Assembly (NCBI GenBank): GCA_946887075.1
Contig: CAMPKA010000033.1
Span: 1 to 6,677 of the forward strand
Length of the DNA stretch: 6,677 bases
Direction: 5' to 3'
Source: an uncultured Salinimicrobium sp.
GTDB taxonomy: Bacteria; Bacteroidota; Bacteroidia; Flavobacteriales; Flavobacteriaceae
A program made the translations under genes and the position numbers. Shown here one piece after another: positions 1 to 6,677 of the stretch. Each line of letters starts with the position of its first letter. Within the stretch, counting starts at the first letter, position 1. Under the pieces are notes generated by a model. That model had not been told where the DNA came from. It made no database searches and saw only the letters and a program-made list of their open reading frames with translations.

Positions 1-34
1 TTTTTGGCATTGGCTAATTCAAATAATTTATAAA

Positions 35-3000
35 ATGAAAAAAAGATTAAGTGGAATCCTAACACTGTTATTGGTGTTAGTTGCGCAAATTTCATTTGCA
101 CAAGAAGCGAAAACCATTACCGGGACGGTTGTCGACGGTAGTGGGCTTCCTTTACCGGGAGTGAACGTCGTTATTCAGAACAGTACCACAGGTACCCAGA
201 CGGATTTCGACGGGAAGTACTCCATCCTTGCGAGACCGCAGGACATTCTTGTCTTTTCTTACGTTGGTTTTGAAACCGCTGAAAGAAGAGTAGGGGATGC
301 AACACAAATCGACGTAACCATGACCCCTGATGCTGCTGAGCTCGAAGAGGTGGTTGTAATGGGATACGTTCAGAAAAGAAGGGAAGATGTAACCGGATCT
401 GTTGTGCAGGTCGGTTCATCTGAAATCGAGCAGGTGCCTGCCGCAACTGTGGACCAGGCGCTTCAGGGAAAAGTTCCCGGGCTGGTAATCACTTCTGCTT
501 CCGGAACACCTGGAGGGACAACCGACATCAGGATCCGTGGGCGTAGCTCGATCACTGCCGGTAATGAGCCGCTTTACGTGGTGGACGGAGTACCGATCAC
601 CAGCGGAAACCAGGCAGCAGCCACGTCGGGGTCTTCATTATCTGCACTTTCTTTCCTTAACAGCGCTGATATCGAAAGTATCACTGTGCTAAAGGATGCT
701 TCCGCAACGGCTGCTTATGGAGCCAGGGGTGCCAACGGGGTAATCGTTATCACCACTAAAGACGGAGGAGAAGGTAAAACAACTGTGACCTTGAGTTCTT
801 CCTATGGGTTCACGAATCCGGCCATTGATGGTCCTCAGGTGCTCACCGGAGCTCAGAGAGAGGAGCTTTTCTATGAGGCGGTTCAGAACACCTTCCTCGG
901 AGAGATCACCATGACTACCGAAGAGGCACGTGCCTGGGAGGCTGAGAACATTGGAGGTCCTTATGGAGCTGCCTACTTGCGATGGAATGAAGCTGGAAGA
1001 CCAGAAGCCCACTGGGATGATGTGGTCCGAAACTATGATGCTCCGTTGCAGGAGTACACGCTTTCTGCGAACGGAGGAGGAGAGAAGTACAACTTCTATA
1101 CTTCCCTTGGTATGTTCAAGCAGGAATCTATCACAATTGGATCAGAATTTGAGAGGATCTCTGGATCCCTGAACTTCAGCCACGATCTGGGAGAGAACTT
1201 TGAGTTTACCACTTCTAACACGGCTTCTCATACTTATCAGGATGGGATTCTTGAAGGAAGCGCCTATTTCTCCTCACCTCAGGCAATCAAGTTCTTCCAG
1301 CCGCCGATCGATCAGCCTTACAATGAGGATGGATCCATCAATTTAAACACAACGCTTCCAAACCCGCTTTGGATCGCACAGGAAGATATTGATGATCAAA
1401 AGTTCACCAGGATCCTGTCCAACAACAGCTTGACCTGGTTTACACCTCTTGAAGGATTGAACTTCACAACAAGGGCTTCTATAGACTACAGAATCTACAA
1501 CTATAAGAGATTCAGGAACAGAGTCAGCGGGGATGGGGATAATACCAACGGTTATGGATACCAGGCTCACCGAAACAGCGTGACCTATGTATTCCAGAAC
1601 TCCCTTGATTACTTGCTCGAGCTTGACGAGGTGCACCGGTTTGACTTTAAACTCCTTCAGGAGTACCAGGAAAACAGGAACTATTTCCTTTCGGCGGATG
1701 CTGAAGAATTTGTGACTGATGGATTGACAAACCTTGCTTCAGCTGGTACACCTACCAGCGCGTATTCGGAATTCTCTGATTGGAAGGTGGCCTCTTACCT
1801 TGGGCTTGTCTCCTATACTTTTGATAACAAATATGTAGTCAACGGAACCTACAGAAGGGAAGGGAATTCAAGATTTGTTCCTGAAGATCGTTGGGGTAAT
1901 TTTTGGTCCGTCGGTGCTGCCTGGAACCTTCACAGGGAAAGCTTCCTGGAAGACAATGACAATATAAACATGTTGAAATTGAGAGCCTCTTATGGGGTTA
2001 CCGGTAATGCCAACATCGACTTGAACCAGTATCAGGTTCTTTTTAGCTATGACGCAGACTATGGAGGAACTGGAGCTTCTTATCCGGCAACCTACGGAAA
2101 CCCTGCGTTGACCTGGGAAACCAGTAATTCCTACGACGCTGGTATCGATTTCGCTTTTTTCCAAAATAGGTTGACAGGTACTTTCGGATACTACTTCAGG
2201 GAATCGAGTGATCTCCTTTTAGAGGTTCCGCTTTCACTTACTACCGGGTTTGAGGATCAGGAAAGAAACATCGGAACCATGGAGAATTCGGGATTTGAAG
2301 GTGCCTTGGAATGGAATGCGGTCCGAAGTGATGACTTCAATCTTACCATTGGAGGTAACTTCGCTACGAATGAAAACCTTGTTACCGATATGCCGCTCAA
2401 TGCAGCTGGAGAACCGAAAACAATCACCGAAACTGCAACACGAGTAGCCGAGGGTCATCCCGCATGGGGATGGTATCTTCCAGAGTGGGCAGGGGTAGAT
2501 CCTGAGACTGGAATGAACACCTGGTATGTTGATGGAGTTGGCAGTGAAGTTACTGACAACTTCAACGAGGCTAACAGGGTTTGGCAAGGGGGAAGTGCAC
2601 TTCCTACCTTGAATGCTGGTTTGAATCTTCATGTGGATTTCATGGGCTTTTATGTCGATGCAGCCGCATTCTACCAGGGAGGACATAAAGTATATGAGTC
2701 CTGGCACCGTTACACCCAGGGTACAGACCTTTACTCTCTTGGGGTTTACCAGGGTCTTGCTACCCTGATGGACAGATGGCAGGAGCCTGGGGATATCACC
2801 AGGATCGGGAAAGTGCGATATGCAGCTGACCCCTGGAGATATAACTCTAAGTATCTCTTTGATGGTGATTTTGCGAGACTCAGGAACGTGACCTTTGGAT
2901 ATAATTTTTCTGAAGGGATCAATGAGGCGGTTGGACTTTCCAGCGGAACCATCTTTGTTCGTGGCACAAACCTTGCTACCTGGGTTAAAGATGACAACCT

Positions 3001-3094
3001 GATTTATGATCCGGAGGTTGATGCAAGCGGATTTACAGACATGTTTACTCCGGCCATTAAATCTGTCGTCTTTGGTTTTAATCTTAAATTTTAA
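35..3094 (+). CDS. SusC/RagA-family TonB-dependent outer membrane transporter
   Basis: This is a complete SusC-like transporter of 1019 aa, a usual length for the family, expected to import a SusD-bound nutrient across the outer membrane with TonB-ExbBD energy. Seen: a Sec signal peptide (residues 1-22, Lys-rich start, hydrophobic core, likely cut after SFA); a carboxypeptidase-regulatory-like beta domain (about 27-103, with GTVVDGSGLPLPGVNV and the FDGKYSI turn); a probable TonB-box region (about 104-113, EEVVVMGY); a plug domain (about 115-243) with the SusC signature, LYVVDGVPI followed by SITVLKDASATAAYGARGANGV; then a long beta-barrel to the C-terminus, which ends in aromatic FGFNLKF as outer-membrane barrels do. 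There is no N-terminal STN domain, so FecA-type signalling to an anti-sigma factor is not expected. The ATG at 35 is chosen because the signal peptide begins there, after an A/T-rich leader with no Shine-Dalgarno. The susD-like partner follows after 6 nt. The substrate cannot be read from the sequence. Confidence 0.96.
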   Translation: MKKRLSGILTLLLVLVAQISFAQEAKTITGTVVDGSGLPLPGVNVVIQNSTTGTQTDFDGKYSILARPQDILVFSYVGFETAERRVGDATQIDVTMTPDAAELEEVVVMGYVQKRREDVTGSVVQVGSSEIEQVPAATVDQALQGKVPGLVITSASGTPGGTTDIRIRGRSSITAGNEPLYVVDGVPITSGNQAAATSGSSLSALSFLNSADIESITVLKDASATAAYGARGANGVIVITTKDGGEGKTTVTLSSSYGFTNPAIDGPQVLTGAQREELFYEAVQNTFLGEITMTTEEARAWEAENIGGPYGAAYLRWNEAGRPEAHWDDVVRNYDAPLQEYTLSANGGGEKYNFYTSLGMFKQESITIGSEFERISGSLNFSHDLGENFEFTTSNTASHTYQDGILEGSAYFSSPQAIKFFQPPIDQPYNEDGSINLNTTLPNPLWIAQEDIDDQKFTRILSNNSLTWFTPLEGLNFTTRASIDYRIYNYKRFRNRVSGDGDNTNGYGYQAHRNSVTYVFQNSLDYLLELDEVHRFDFKLLQEYQENRNYFLSADAEEFVTDGLTNLASAGTPTSAYSEFSDWKVASYLGLVSYTFDNKYVVNGTYRREGNSRFVPEDRWGNFWSVGAAWNLHRESFLEDNDNINMLKLRASYGVTGNANIDLNQYQVLFSYDADYGGTGASYPATYGNPALTWETSNSYDAGIDFAFFQNRLTGTFGYYFRESSDLLLEVPLSLTTGFEDQERNIGTMENSGFEGALEWNAVRSDDFNLTIGGNFATNENLVTDMPLNAAGEPKTITETATRVAEGHPAWGWYLPEWAGVDPETGMNTWYVDGVGSEVTDNFNEANRVWQGGSALPTLNAGLNLHVDFMGFYVDAAAFYQGGHKVYESWHRYTQGTDLYSLGVYQGLATLMDRWQEPGDITRIGKVRYAADPWRYNSKYLFDGDFARLRNVTFGYNFSEGINEAVGLSSGTIFVRGTNLATWVKDDNLIYDPEVDASGFTDMFTPAIKSVVFGFNLKF

Positions 3095-3100
3095 AAAACT

Positions 3101-4474
3101 ATGAAAAGAATTTTAAACAAGTTTGTGTACCTGTTTCTTGCTGCTTTTCTTGCAGTAGGTTCGTGTAACACGGCTGACCTGGATCCGACTCTGGCTCAGC
3201 AGAAGCAAGAGGAAGACGCCTTTAAAACAGTCGGAGATCTCGAGGGTCTTCTGAAAGGGATGTATAACCGGATGACTTCTTCGGAGTACTACGGTAGGGA
3301 CTACATCGTTACTAATGAAGTTCGAACTCCGAACGTCTGGAGTAACGGTAACTCCGGAAGGTTTGTGACTGAGGCAACCTTGGCTTACGGTCCAGGAAGT
3401 ACGTATATCTGGGATAATGCTTACGGCGTTATTGCCATTGCAAATATCATTATCGGAATCGATATTTCTACCCTGGAAGGAGATCAGGAGTATGCAAAAC
3501 ATATGCAGGGACAGGCTTATGCAGCCCGAGCTCTTGCACACTTTGATCTTTTGAAAACCTACGGGCAGCAGCATGTAGGAGGAACACTTGGGGTGCCATA
3601 TGTCACAGAGTTTAAGGGTGAGAATGAAATCCCTGCAAGGGAGACTATAGACGAGAATGTCGCTTCTATCATGGCGGACTTTCAAACTGCCTATGACATG
3701 ATGAGCGCCGATTTCTTTGATAACTCTAAAGAGTTTATGTCCAAAATGACCGCTCCGGCTTTGGCTTCCAGGGTTGCAGTTTATTTCGAAATGTGGGAGG
3801 AAGCCAGAGATAATGCTAAACTGGTGATTGACTCGGGACTTTACGAAATCGTAGAGGCGGAGAATCTGGGTGCAGCCTGGGCAAGCGACAGTGCCCCGAA
3901 TTCGATCTTCGAACTGGCCTTCAGTGATGTTGATAACGCTGGGATAAACGGTTTGTCCTATATGTATAGGGGAGAATCCTATGGGGATATCTCCGTTACC
4001 CAAGATGTTTTCGACAACCTGTATGAGGGCGATGATGTTCGGGAGGACCTTCTTGGAATCGAAGTGATGCCTGACGGAGAAGAAATTCTTCGAAATATGG
4101 GCAAATACCAGGAGTATGCCTCCAATGTTCCGATCATCCGATATGAGGAGGTCGTATTAAATTACGCGGAAGCGTTGTTTGAGCTTGGTGAGGGAGATCC
4201 CCTGATGTGGCTGAACATGATCCCTGAGCACAGAAACGCCAACACTTATACCGAAGTGACCAAGGAGAACATTCTTGAAGAGCGAAGAGAGGAATTCATT
4301 TTTGAAGGACTTTACTTCTGGGATTTGTTAAGAACGGGAAGTGATATCATCAGGCTCGAGTCAGCTCAGCCACTTGATATTGCTTATGGAGACCCCCGTT
4401 TGGCTTATCCTATCCCGTATGCTGAATTGGATGCCAACTCCAATATTGAGCAAAACCCAGGATATCCGGATTAA
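3101..4474 (+). CDS. SusD/RagB-family surface nutrient-binding lipoprotein
   Basis: This is the SusD-like partner of the preceding transporter. Family knowledge says it binds the ligand at the cell surface and closes as a lid on the SusC barrel. Seen: a lipoprotein signal peptide with lipobox VGSC and lipidated Cys22, followed by NTADLD, whose acidic residues resemble a surface-export signal; an N-terminal SusD-like region (about 25-215) with TPR-type helices such as AYAARALAHFDLLKTYG (139-155); another helix pair at 220-250; and the C-terminal SusD/RagB domain (about 265-457) with IIRYEEVVLNYAEALFELGE (345-364), ILEERREEFIFEGLYFWDLLRTG (391-413) and the family-typical ending PIPYAELDANSNIEQNPGY. 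At 457 aa it is on the short side for the family but has both ends intact. Start ATG 3101 lies 6 nt after the susC stop, so the two are almost certainly co-transcribed. One unusual segment (LNMIPEHRNA, 371-380) replaces the common LNxIRxRAG-type motif. The ligand is unknown. Confidence 0.95.
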   Translation: MKRILNKFVYLFLAAFLAVGSCNTADLDPTLAQQKQEEDAFKTVGDLEGLLKGMYNRMTSSEYYGRDYIVTNEVRTPNVWSNGNSGRFVTEATLAYGPGSTYIWDNAYGVIAIANIIIGIDISTLEGDQEYAKHMQGQAYAARALAHFDLLKTYGQQHVGGTLGVPYVTEFKGENEIPARETIDENVASIMADFQTAYDMMSADFFDNSKEFMSKMTAPALASRVAVYFEMWEEARDNAKLVIDSGLYEIVEAENLGAAWASDSAPNSIFELAFSDVDNAGINGLSYMYRGESYGDISVTQDVFDNLYEGDDVREDLLGIEVMPDGEEILRNMGKYQEYASNVPIIRYEEVVLNYAEALFELGEGDPLMWLNMIPEHRNANTYTEVTKENILEERREEFIFEGLYFWDLLRTGSDIIRLESAQPLDIAYGDPRLAYPIPYAELDANSNIEQNPGYPD

Positions 4475-4507
4475 TTATCCGCAGAGGGCAATTTGCCGAT
4501 CAATTTT

Positions 4508-4545
4508 AAACCGCCGGGGGATGAACTTCTCCCGGCGGTTTTTTT
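4508..4545 (+). terminator. Strong intrinsic terminator of the susCD-like unit
   Basis: A G+C-rich perfect stem pairs 4511-4520 with 4529-4538 (CCGCCGGG against CCCGGCGG, then one G-U and one G-C pair, plus an A-T pair at 4521/4528). It closes a 6-nt loop and is followed at once by seven T residues (4539-4545). Three A residues before the stem can extend it into the T-run. It lies 34-36 nt after the SusD stop, so it ends the transporter transcript and separates it from the porin gene. The other strand has no comparable T-run, so it looks one-directional. Confidence 0.93.
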
Positions 4546-4573
4546 GGCAGTTGGAATAGGGGAAGCCATTCCC

Positions 4574-4598
4574 TTGTTCTCGAAATATGCTATTTTTG
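4574..4598 (+). promoter_or_regulatory. Bacteroidota-type promoter of the porin gene
   Basis: TATTTTTG at 4591-4598 matches the Bacteroidota -7 consensus TAnnTTTG exactly. The nearest upstream TTG (4574-4576) would be the -33 element, but the gap of 14 nt is shorter than the usual 17-23 nt, so the -33 assignment is weak. The -7 box predicts a transcript start around 4603-4606, only about 10-13 nt before the ATG at 4616. Its place just after the terminator and just before the signal peptide of the porin supports it. There is no Shine-Dalgarno in the leader. Confidence 0.6.
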
Positions 4599-4615
4599 TT
4601 GCACCATTTCCAACT

Positions 4616-6532
4616 ATGACAAGATTATTTATTCTCTTCGCTTGTATGACCGTGGCCTCCCAGGGATGGGCACAGATTGGGAACCCTCCCGGGCCGGATG
4701 AGGAAGCTGTAGAAGAACCTTCCATTGAACCGGCTCCGGTGGAGATGTACAAGATCATTTCTCTCGAGAATGATACCACTCATGTTGATACGTCCCTGAC
4801 TATATCGGATTATTACAGGTTCAATTACCTTAGAAAGGATATTTTCGGCCTGCTCCCCTTCCCCAATACCGGCCAACCCTATACCTACCTTACCAGGGAT
4901 TTTTCAAGAAAGCAACCAATGGTCTTTCCACACTTCGGATCAGATGCCAGAACCTTCGGCCTGATGAACGTGACGGATATCCCCTATTATTATGTTCCTA
5001 CACCTTTTACGGAGTTGTACTTCAAGACGGTGTATGAGCAGGGCCAGACGCTGGATGCTTTATTCACAGTGAATCTCTCTCCGGAATTCAATTTCTCCAT
5101 AGCCTATAAGGGACTCCGCTCCCTAGGAAAATACCGAAGCATGCTGGTCAGTTCAGGAAACTTTCGGACCACAGCCAGTTATCATACCGAAAATGGGCGG
5201 TATCGGCTTAAGACTCATTTTGTATCCCAGGATTTGATGAATGAGGAAAGCGGGGGTCTCGGACCACAGGCCCTGGAGCAGTACCTTTCCAAGGACCCGG
5301 AGTTTGAGGATCGCTCGAGACTGGAGATGAATTTCGAAGAAACCCAGAGCACTACCTTTGGTAAAAGATTTTTTCTCAGGCACTCCTTCGACCTTTTTGC
5401 TACACCGGACACTTTGGCTTTCCCACATTTTCGAATCGGTCATATCATAAAAATTTCGGATAAGGAGTATCATTTCCAACAGGCCGCATCCAACCCTTTT
5501 TTCGGACCCTCCTTTGAGGACGTGGATATTCGGGATATTCGGGAGTTAGAGACGGTGTATAATGAGGCCTTTGCAGATTTTCGAATTCCGATCCTGGGCA
5601 AGATCCGGGGTAGCATAGGCTATATGCATTATAATTACGGATATAATTCGGTTTTGAATCTTGGAGATGGCTTCATTCAGAACAGGTTGCTGGGGAATAC
5701 CATTTCGGCAGGGGCTGGGTATGCAAAGGAGGTCGGGGACTTTTATCTTGAAGGGGAGGGAACGCTCAACATCAGGGGAGCCTTTGATGGTTACCATCTC
5801 GGGGCATCTGCAGGATATAAGGCTGGATCTGATTTGTTTTTTGTTGCTACAGCTGAACTTTCGAGCCATGCGCCTGACTTCAACTTCCTACTTCATCAGA
5901 GCGATTATATTGAATACAATTGGCAGACAACCTTCAGCAACGAAGAATCCCAGGTACTTTCTGTTGCGATGTCGGCTCCTCGTATAGTTCGTCTTGAAGC
6001 TTCGTATTCGCGCCTTCAGGATATGACTTATTTTGGCAAAAATTCGGAGGGATTTGTCAAACCTTTTCAAGCCTCTGGAATGGTGGAATATTTCAAAATT
6101 GAAGGAAGTAGGGAATTTAGACTCGGGAAATTTGCTCTGGACAACAGACTCCTTTACCAGGAAGTCCTCCAGGGGGTAGGGTACCTGAATCTTCCAAGCC
6201 TGGTGTCTAGGAATACGCTTTACTTCACGGACCAGTGGTTCCGGCGGGCCCTCTTTTTACAGACCGGGTTAAGCCTGAATTACTTCACTGACTTCGAGAT
6301 GAATGGGTATGATCCTGTTCTGGGGGAATTTTATGTACAAAACGAAATGGATTTTTCCGGAATTCCCAGCGTGGATTTCTTCTTCAATGGGAAAATCAGG
6401 ACTGCCAGGATCTTTTTTCAGCTGGAGCACCTGAATTCTCTAATTACCGGGAACGATTTTTTGGTAGCGCCGGGATATCCTTACCGGGATTTTGCGGTAA
6501 GATTCGGCCTGGTCTGGAATTTTTTCATGTAG
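4616..6532 (+). CDS. Putative outer membrane porin (Porin_10-like)
   Basis: This 638-aa protein resembles the flavobacterial 'putative porin' family (Pfam Porin_10), recognised from its sequence pattern; no transported solute is established. Seen: a signal peptide (1-19, MTRLFILFACMTVASQGWA, mature start Gln20); a Pro/Glu-rich linker (22-43); the conserved entry LTISDYYRFNYLRKDIFGLLPF (61-82); the block YYYVPTPFTELYFKTVYEQGQ (124-144) then TVNLSPEFNFSIAYKGLRSLGKY (151-173); many alternating aromatic beta-strands; and the C-terminal block APGYPYRDFAVRFGLVWNFFM (618-638), consistent with a closing barrel strand. The frame is open upstream to a TTG at 4493, but that stretch covers the terminator hairpin and the promoter, so ATG 4616, where the signal peptide begins, is chosen. 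It has its own promoter and is probably independent of the SusCD pair. Residues 304-309 carry a DIR-DIR duplication. The outer-membrane barrel call is firm; a pore function is by family name only. Confidence 0.88.
   Translation: MTRLFILFACMTVASQGWAQIGNPPGPDEEAVEEPSIEPAPVEMYKIISLENDTTHVDTSLTISDYYRFNYLRKDIFGLLPFPNTGQPYTYLTRDFSRKQPMVFPHFGSDARTFGLMNVTDIPYYYVPTPFTELYFKTVYEQGQTLDALFTVNLSPEFNFSIAYKGLRSLGKYRSMLVSSGNFRTTASYHTENGRYRLKTHFVSQDLMNEESGGLGPQALEQYLSKDPEFEDRSRLEMNFEETQSTTFGKRFFLRHSFDLFATPDTLAFPHFRIGHIIKISDKEYHFQQAASNPFFGPSFEDVDIRDIRELETVYNEAFADFRIPILGKIRGSIGYMHYNYGYNSVLNLGDGFIQNRLLGNTISAGAGYAKEVGDFYLEGEGTLNIRGAFDGYHLGASAGYKAGSDLFFVATAELSSHAPDFNFLLHQSDYIEYNWQTTFSNEESQVLSVAMSAPRIVRLEASYSRLQDMTYFGKNSEGFVKPFQASGMVEYFKIEGSREFRLGKFALDNRLLYQEVLQGVGYLNLPSLVSRNTLYFTDQWFRRALFLQTGLSLNYFTDFEMNGYDPVLGEFYVQNEMDFSGIPSVDFFFNGKIRTARIFFQLEHLNSLITGNDFLVAPGYPYRDFAVRFGLVWNFFM
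5525..5542 (+). repeat. Tandem 9-bp in-frame duplication inside the porin gene
   Basis: GATATTCGG occurs twice back to back (5525-5533 and 5534-5542), in frame, encoding Asp-Ile-Arg twice at residues 304-309 of the porin. The two copies are identical at the DNA level. The position falls between predicted beta-strands, so a change in copy number would likely alter loop length without breaking the frame. Confidence 0.85.
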
Positions 6533-6570
6533 CTGCTTTCAGCTCATTTTCCTGAGCAGCAGCGCGTTTT
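6532..6570 (+). terminator. Possible weak terminator after the porin gene
   Basis: Starting at the last base of the stop codon, 6532-6537 (GCTGCT) can pair with 6558-6563 (AGCAGC), and 6542-6546 (GCTCA) with 6553-6557 (TGAGC). This gives an 11-bp stem with a 4-nt bulge on the 5' side and a 6-nt loop. Only four T residues follow (6567-6570), after a GCG spacer, so termination would be inefficient compared with the hairpin at 4508-4545. It could instead simply protect the mRNA 3' end. Confidence 0.4.
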
Positions 6571-6624
6571 AAAATGATGATTCTTCCCTGCCCCTTCAAA
6601 TCCTGTTTTTTTCTTTTGTAGATA

Positions 6625-6654
6625 TTGTTTTATATGGAATGGGGTGTATATTTG
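6625..6654 (+). promoter_or_regulatory. Bacteroidota-type promoter reading off the right edge
   Basis: TTG at 6625-6627 and TATATTTG at 6647-6654 are separated by 19 nt, matching the TTG-N17-23-TAnnTTTG pattern of Bacteroidota housekeeping promoters in both sequence and spacing. The predicted transcript start is near 6659-6662. The transcribed bases that remain (to 6677) are G-rich and hold no open reading frame of note, so the gene served lies beyond the window. It may be a protein gene or a stable RNA; nothing here decides. Confidence 0.7.
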
Positions 6655-6677
6655 CAGCCGTTTTGGTGGGGATGCGA

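Noticed and set aside
1..34. Possible promoter for the SusC/SusD transcript
   Set aside because: Only 34 nt of A/T-rich leader are present and no TAnnTTTG box is seen; the promoter must lie further left, or the genes are read from an upstream one.
2234..2707. Minus-strand open frame of 157 codons inside the SusC gene
   Set aside because: It is fully antisense to the SusC beta-barrel coding sequence, with no recognisable domain or signal.
35..3094. FecA-type signalling transporter working with an ECF sigma/anti-sigma pair
   Set aside because: The N-terminus goes from the signal peptide straight into a carboxypeptidase-regulatory-like domain; there is no STN domain.
3113..4003. Long minus-strand open frame (296 codons) opposite the SusD gene
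   Set aside because: It lies wholly inside a clearly coding SusD gene, shows no recognisable domain, has no promoter or leader of its own visible, and its composition is that of an antisense shadow.
4493..4615. N-terminal extension of the porin from a TTG start
   Set aside because: The stretch covers the intrinsic terminator and the promoter, and it would bury the signal peptide that begins at ATG 4616.
1..6677. CRISPR array, insertion sequence, tRNA or phage remnant
   Set aside because: No regularly spaced repeats, transposase-like frame, terminal inverted repeats or cloverleaf were seen; nearly all of the window is filled by three intact outer-membrane protein genes.

Overview
This window looks like chromosomal DNA from a member of the Bacteroidota, most likely a marine-type Flavobacteriaceae species with moderate G+C. 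Four things point there: a SusC/SusD outer-membrane uptake pair, a large 'putative porin' of the type seen in flavobacteria, promoter boxes of the TAnnTTTG class, and start codons preceded by A-rich leaders without Shine-Dalgarno sequences. I cannot name the genus from sequence alone.

Layout: all three protein genes read left to right. Positions 35-3094 encode a complete SusC-family TonB-dependent outer-membrane transporter (1019 aa). After only 6 nt comes its partner, a SusD/RagB-family surface lipoprotein (3101-4474, 457 aa). The pair is closed by a strong intrinsic terminator at 4508-4545. A second transcription unit begins with a TAnnTTTG -7 box at 4591-4598, a few bases before the ATG at 4616 of a putative beta-barrel porin (4616-6532, 638 aa). 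A bulged hairpin right after its stop codon may be a weak terminator. The last ~50 bases carry a well-spaced TTG-N19-TAnnTTTG promoter that fires off the right edge toward a gene not included here.

How the parts work together: SusD is expected to bind a ligand at the cell surface and act as a lid over the SusC barrel, which imports it into the periplasm using TonB/ExbBD energy. No glycoside hydrolase, peptidase, sulfatase, SusE/F-like binding protein or regulator lies in the window, so the substrate cannot be assigned. The porin gene has its own promoter and sits behind a terminator, so it is probably a separate outer-membrane gene rather than part of the uptake locus.

No novel system was recognised. 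The observations worth a second look are modest: the porin start and its very short leader, the orphan status of the SusCD pair, an unusual SusD segment, a small in-frame duplication in the porin, and the promoter at the right edge.
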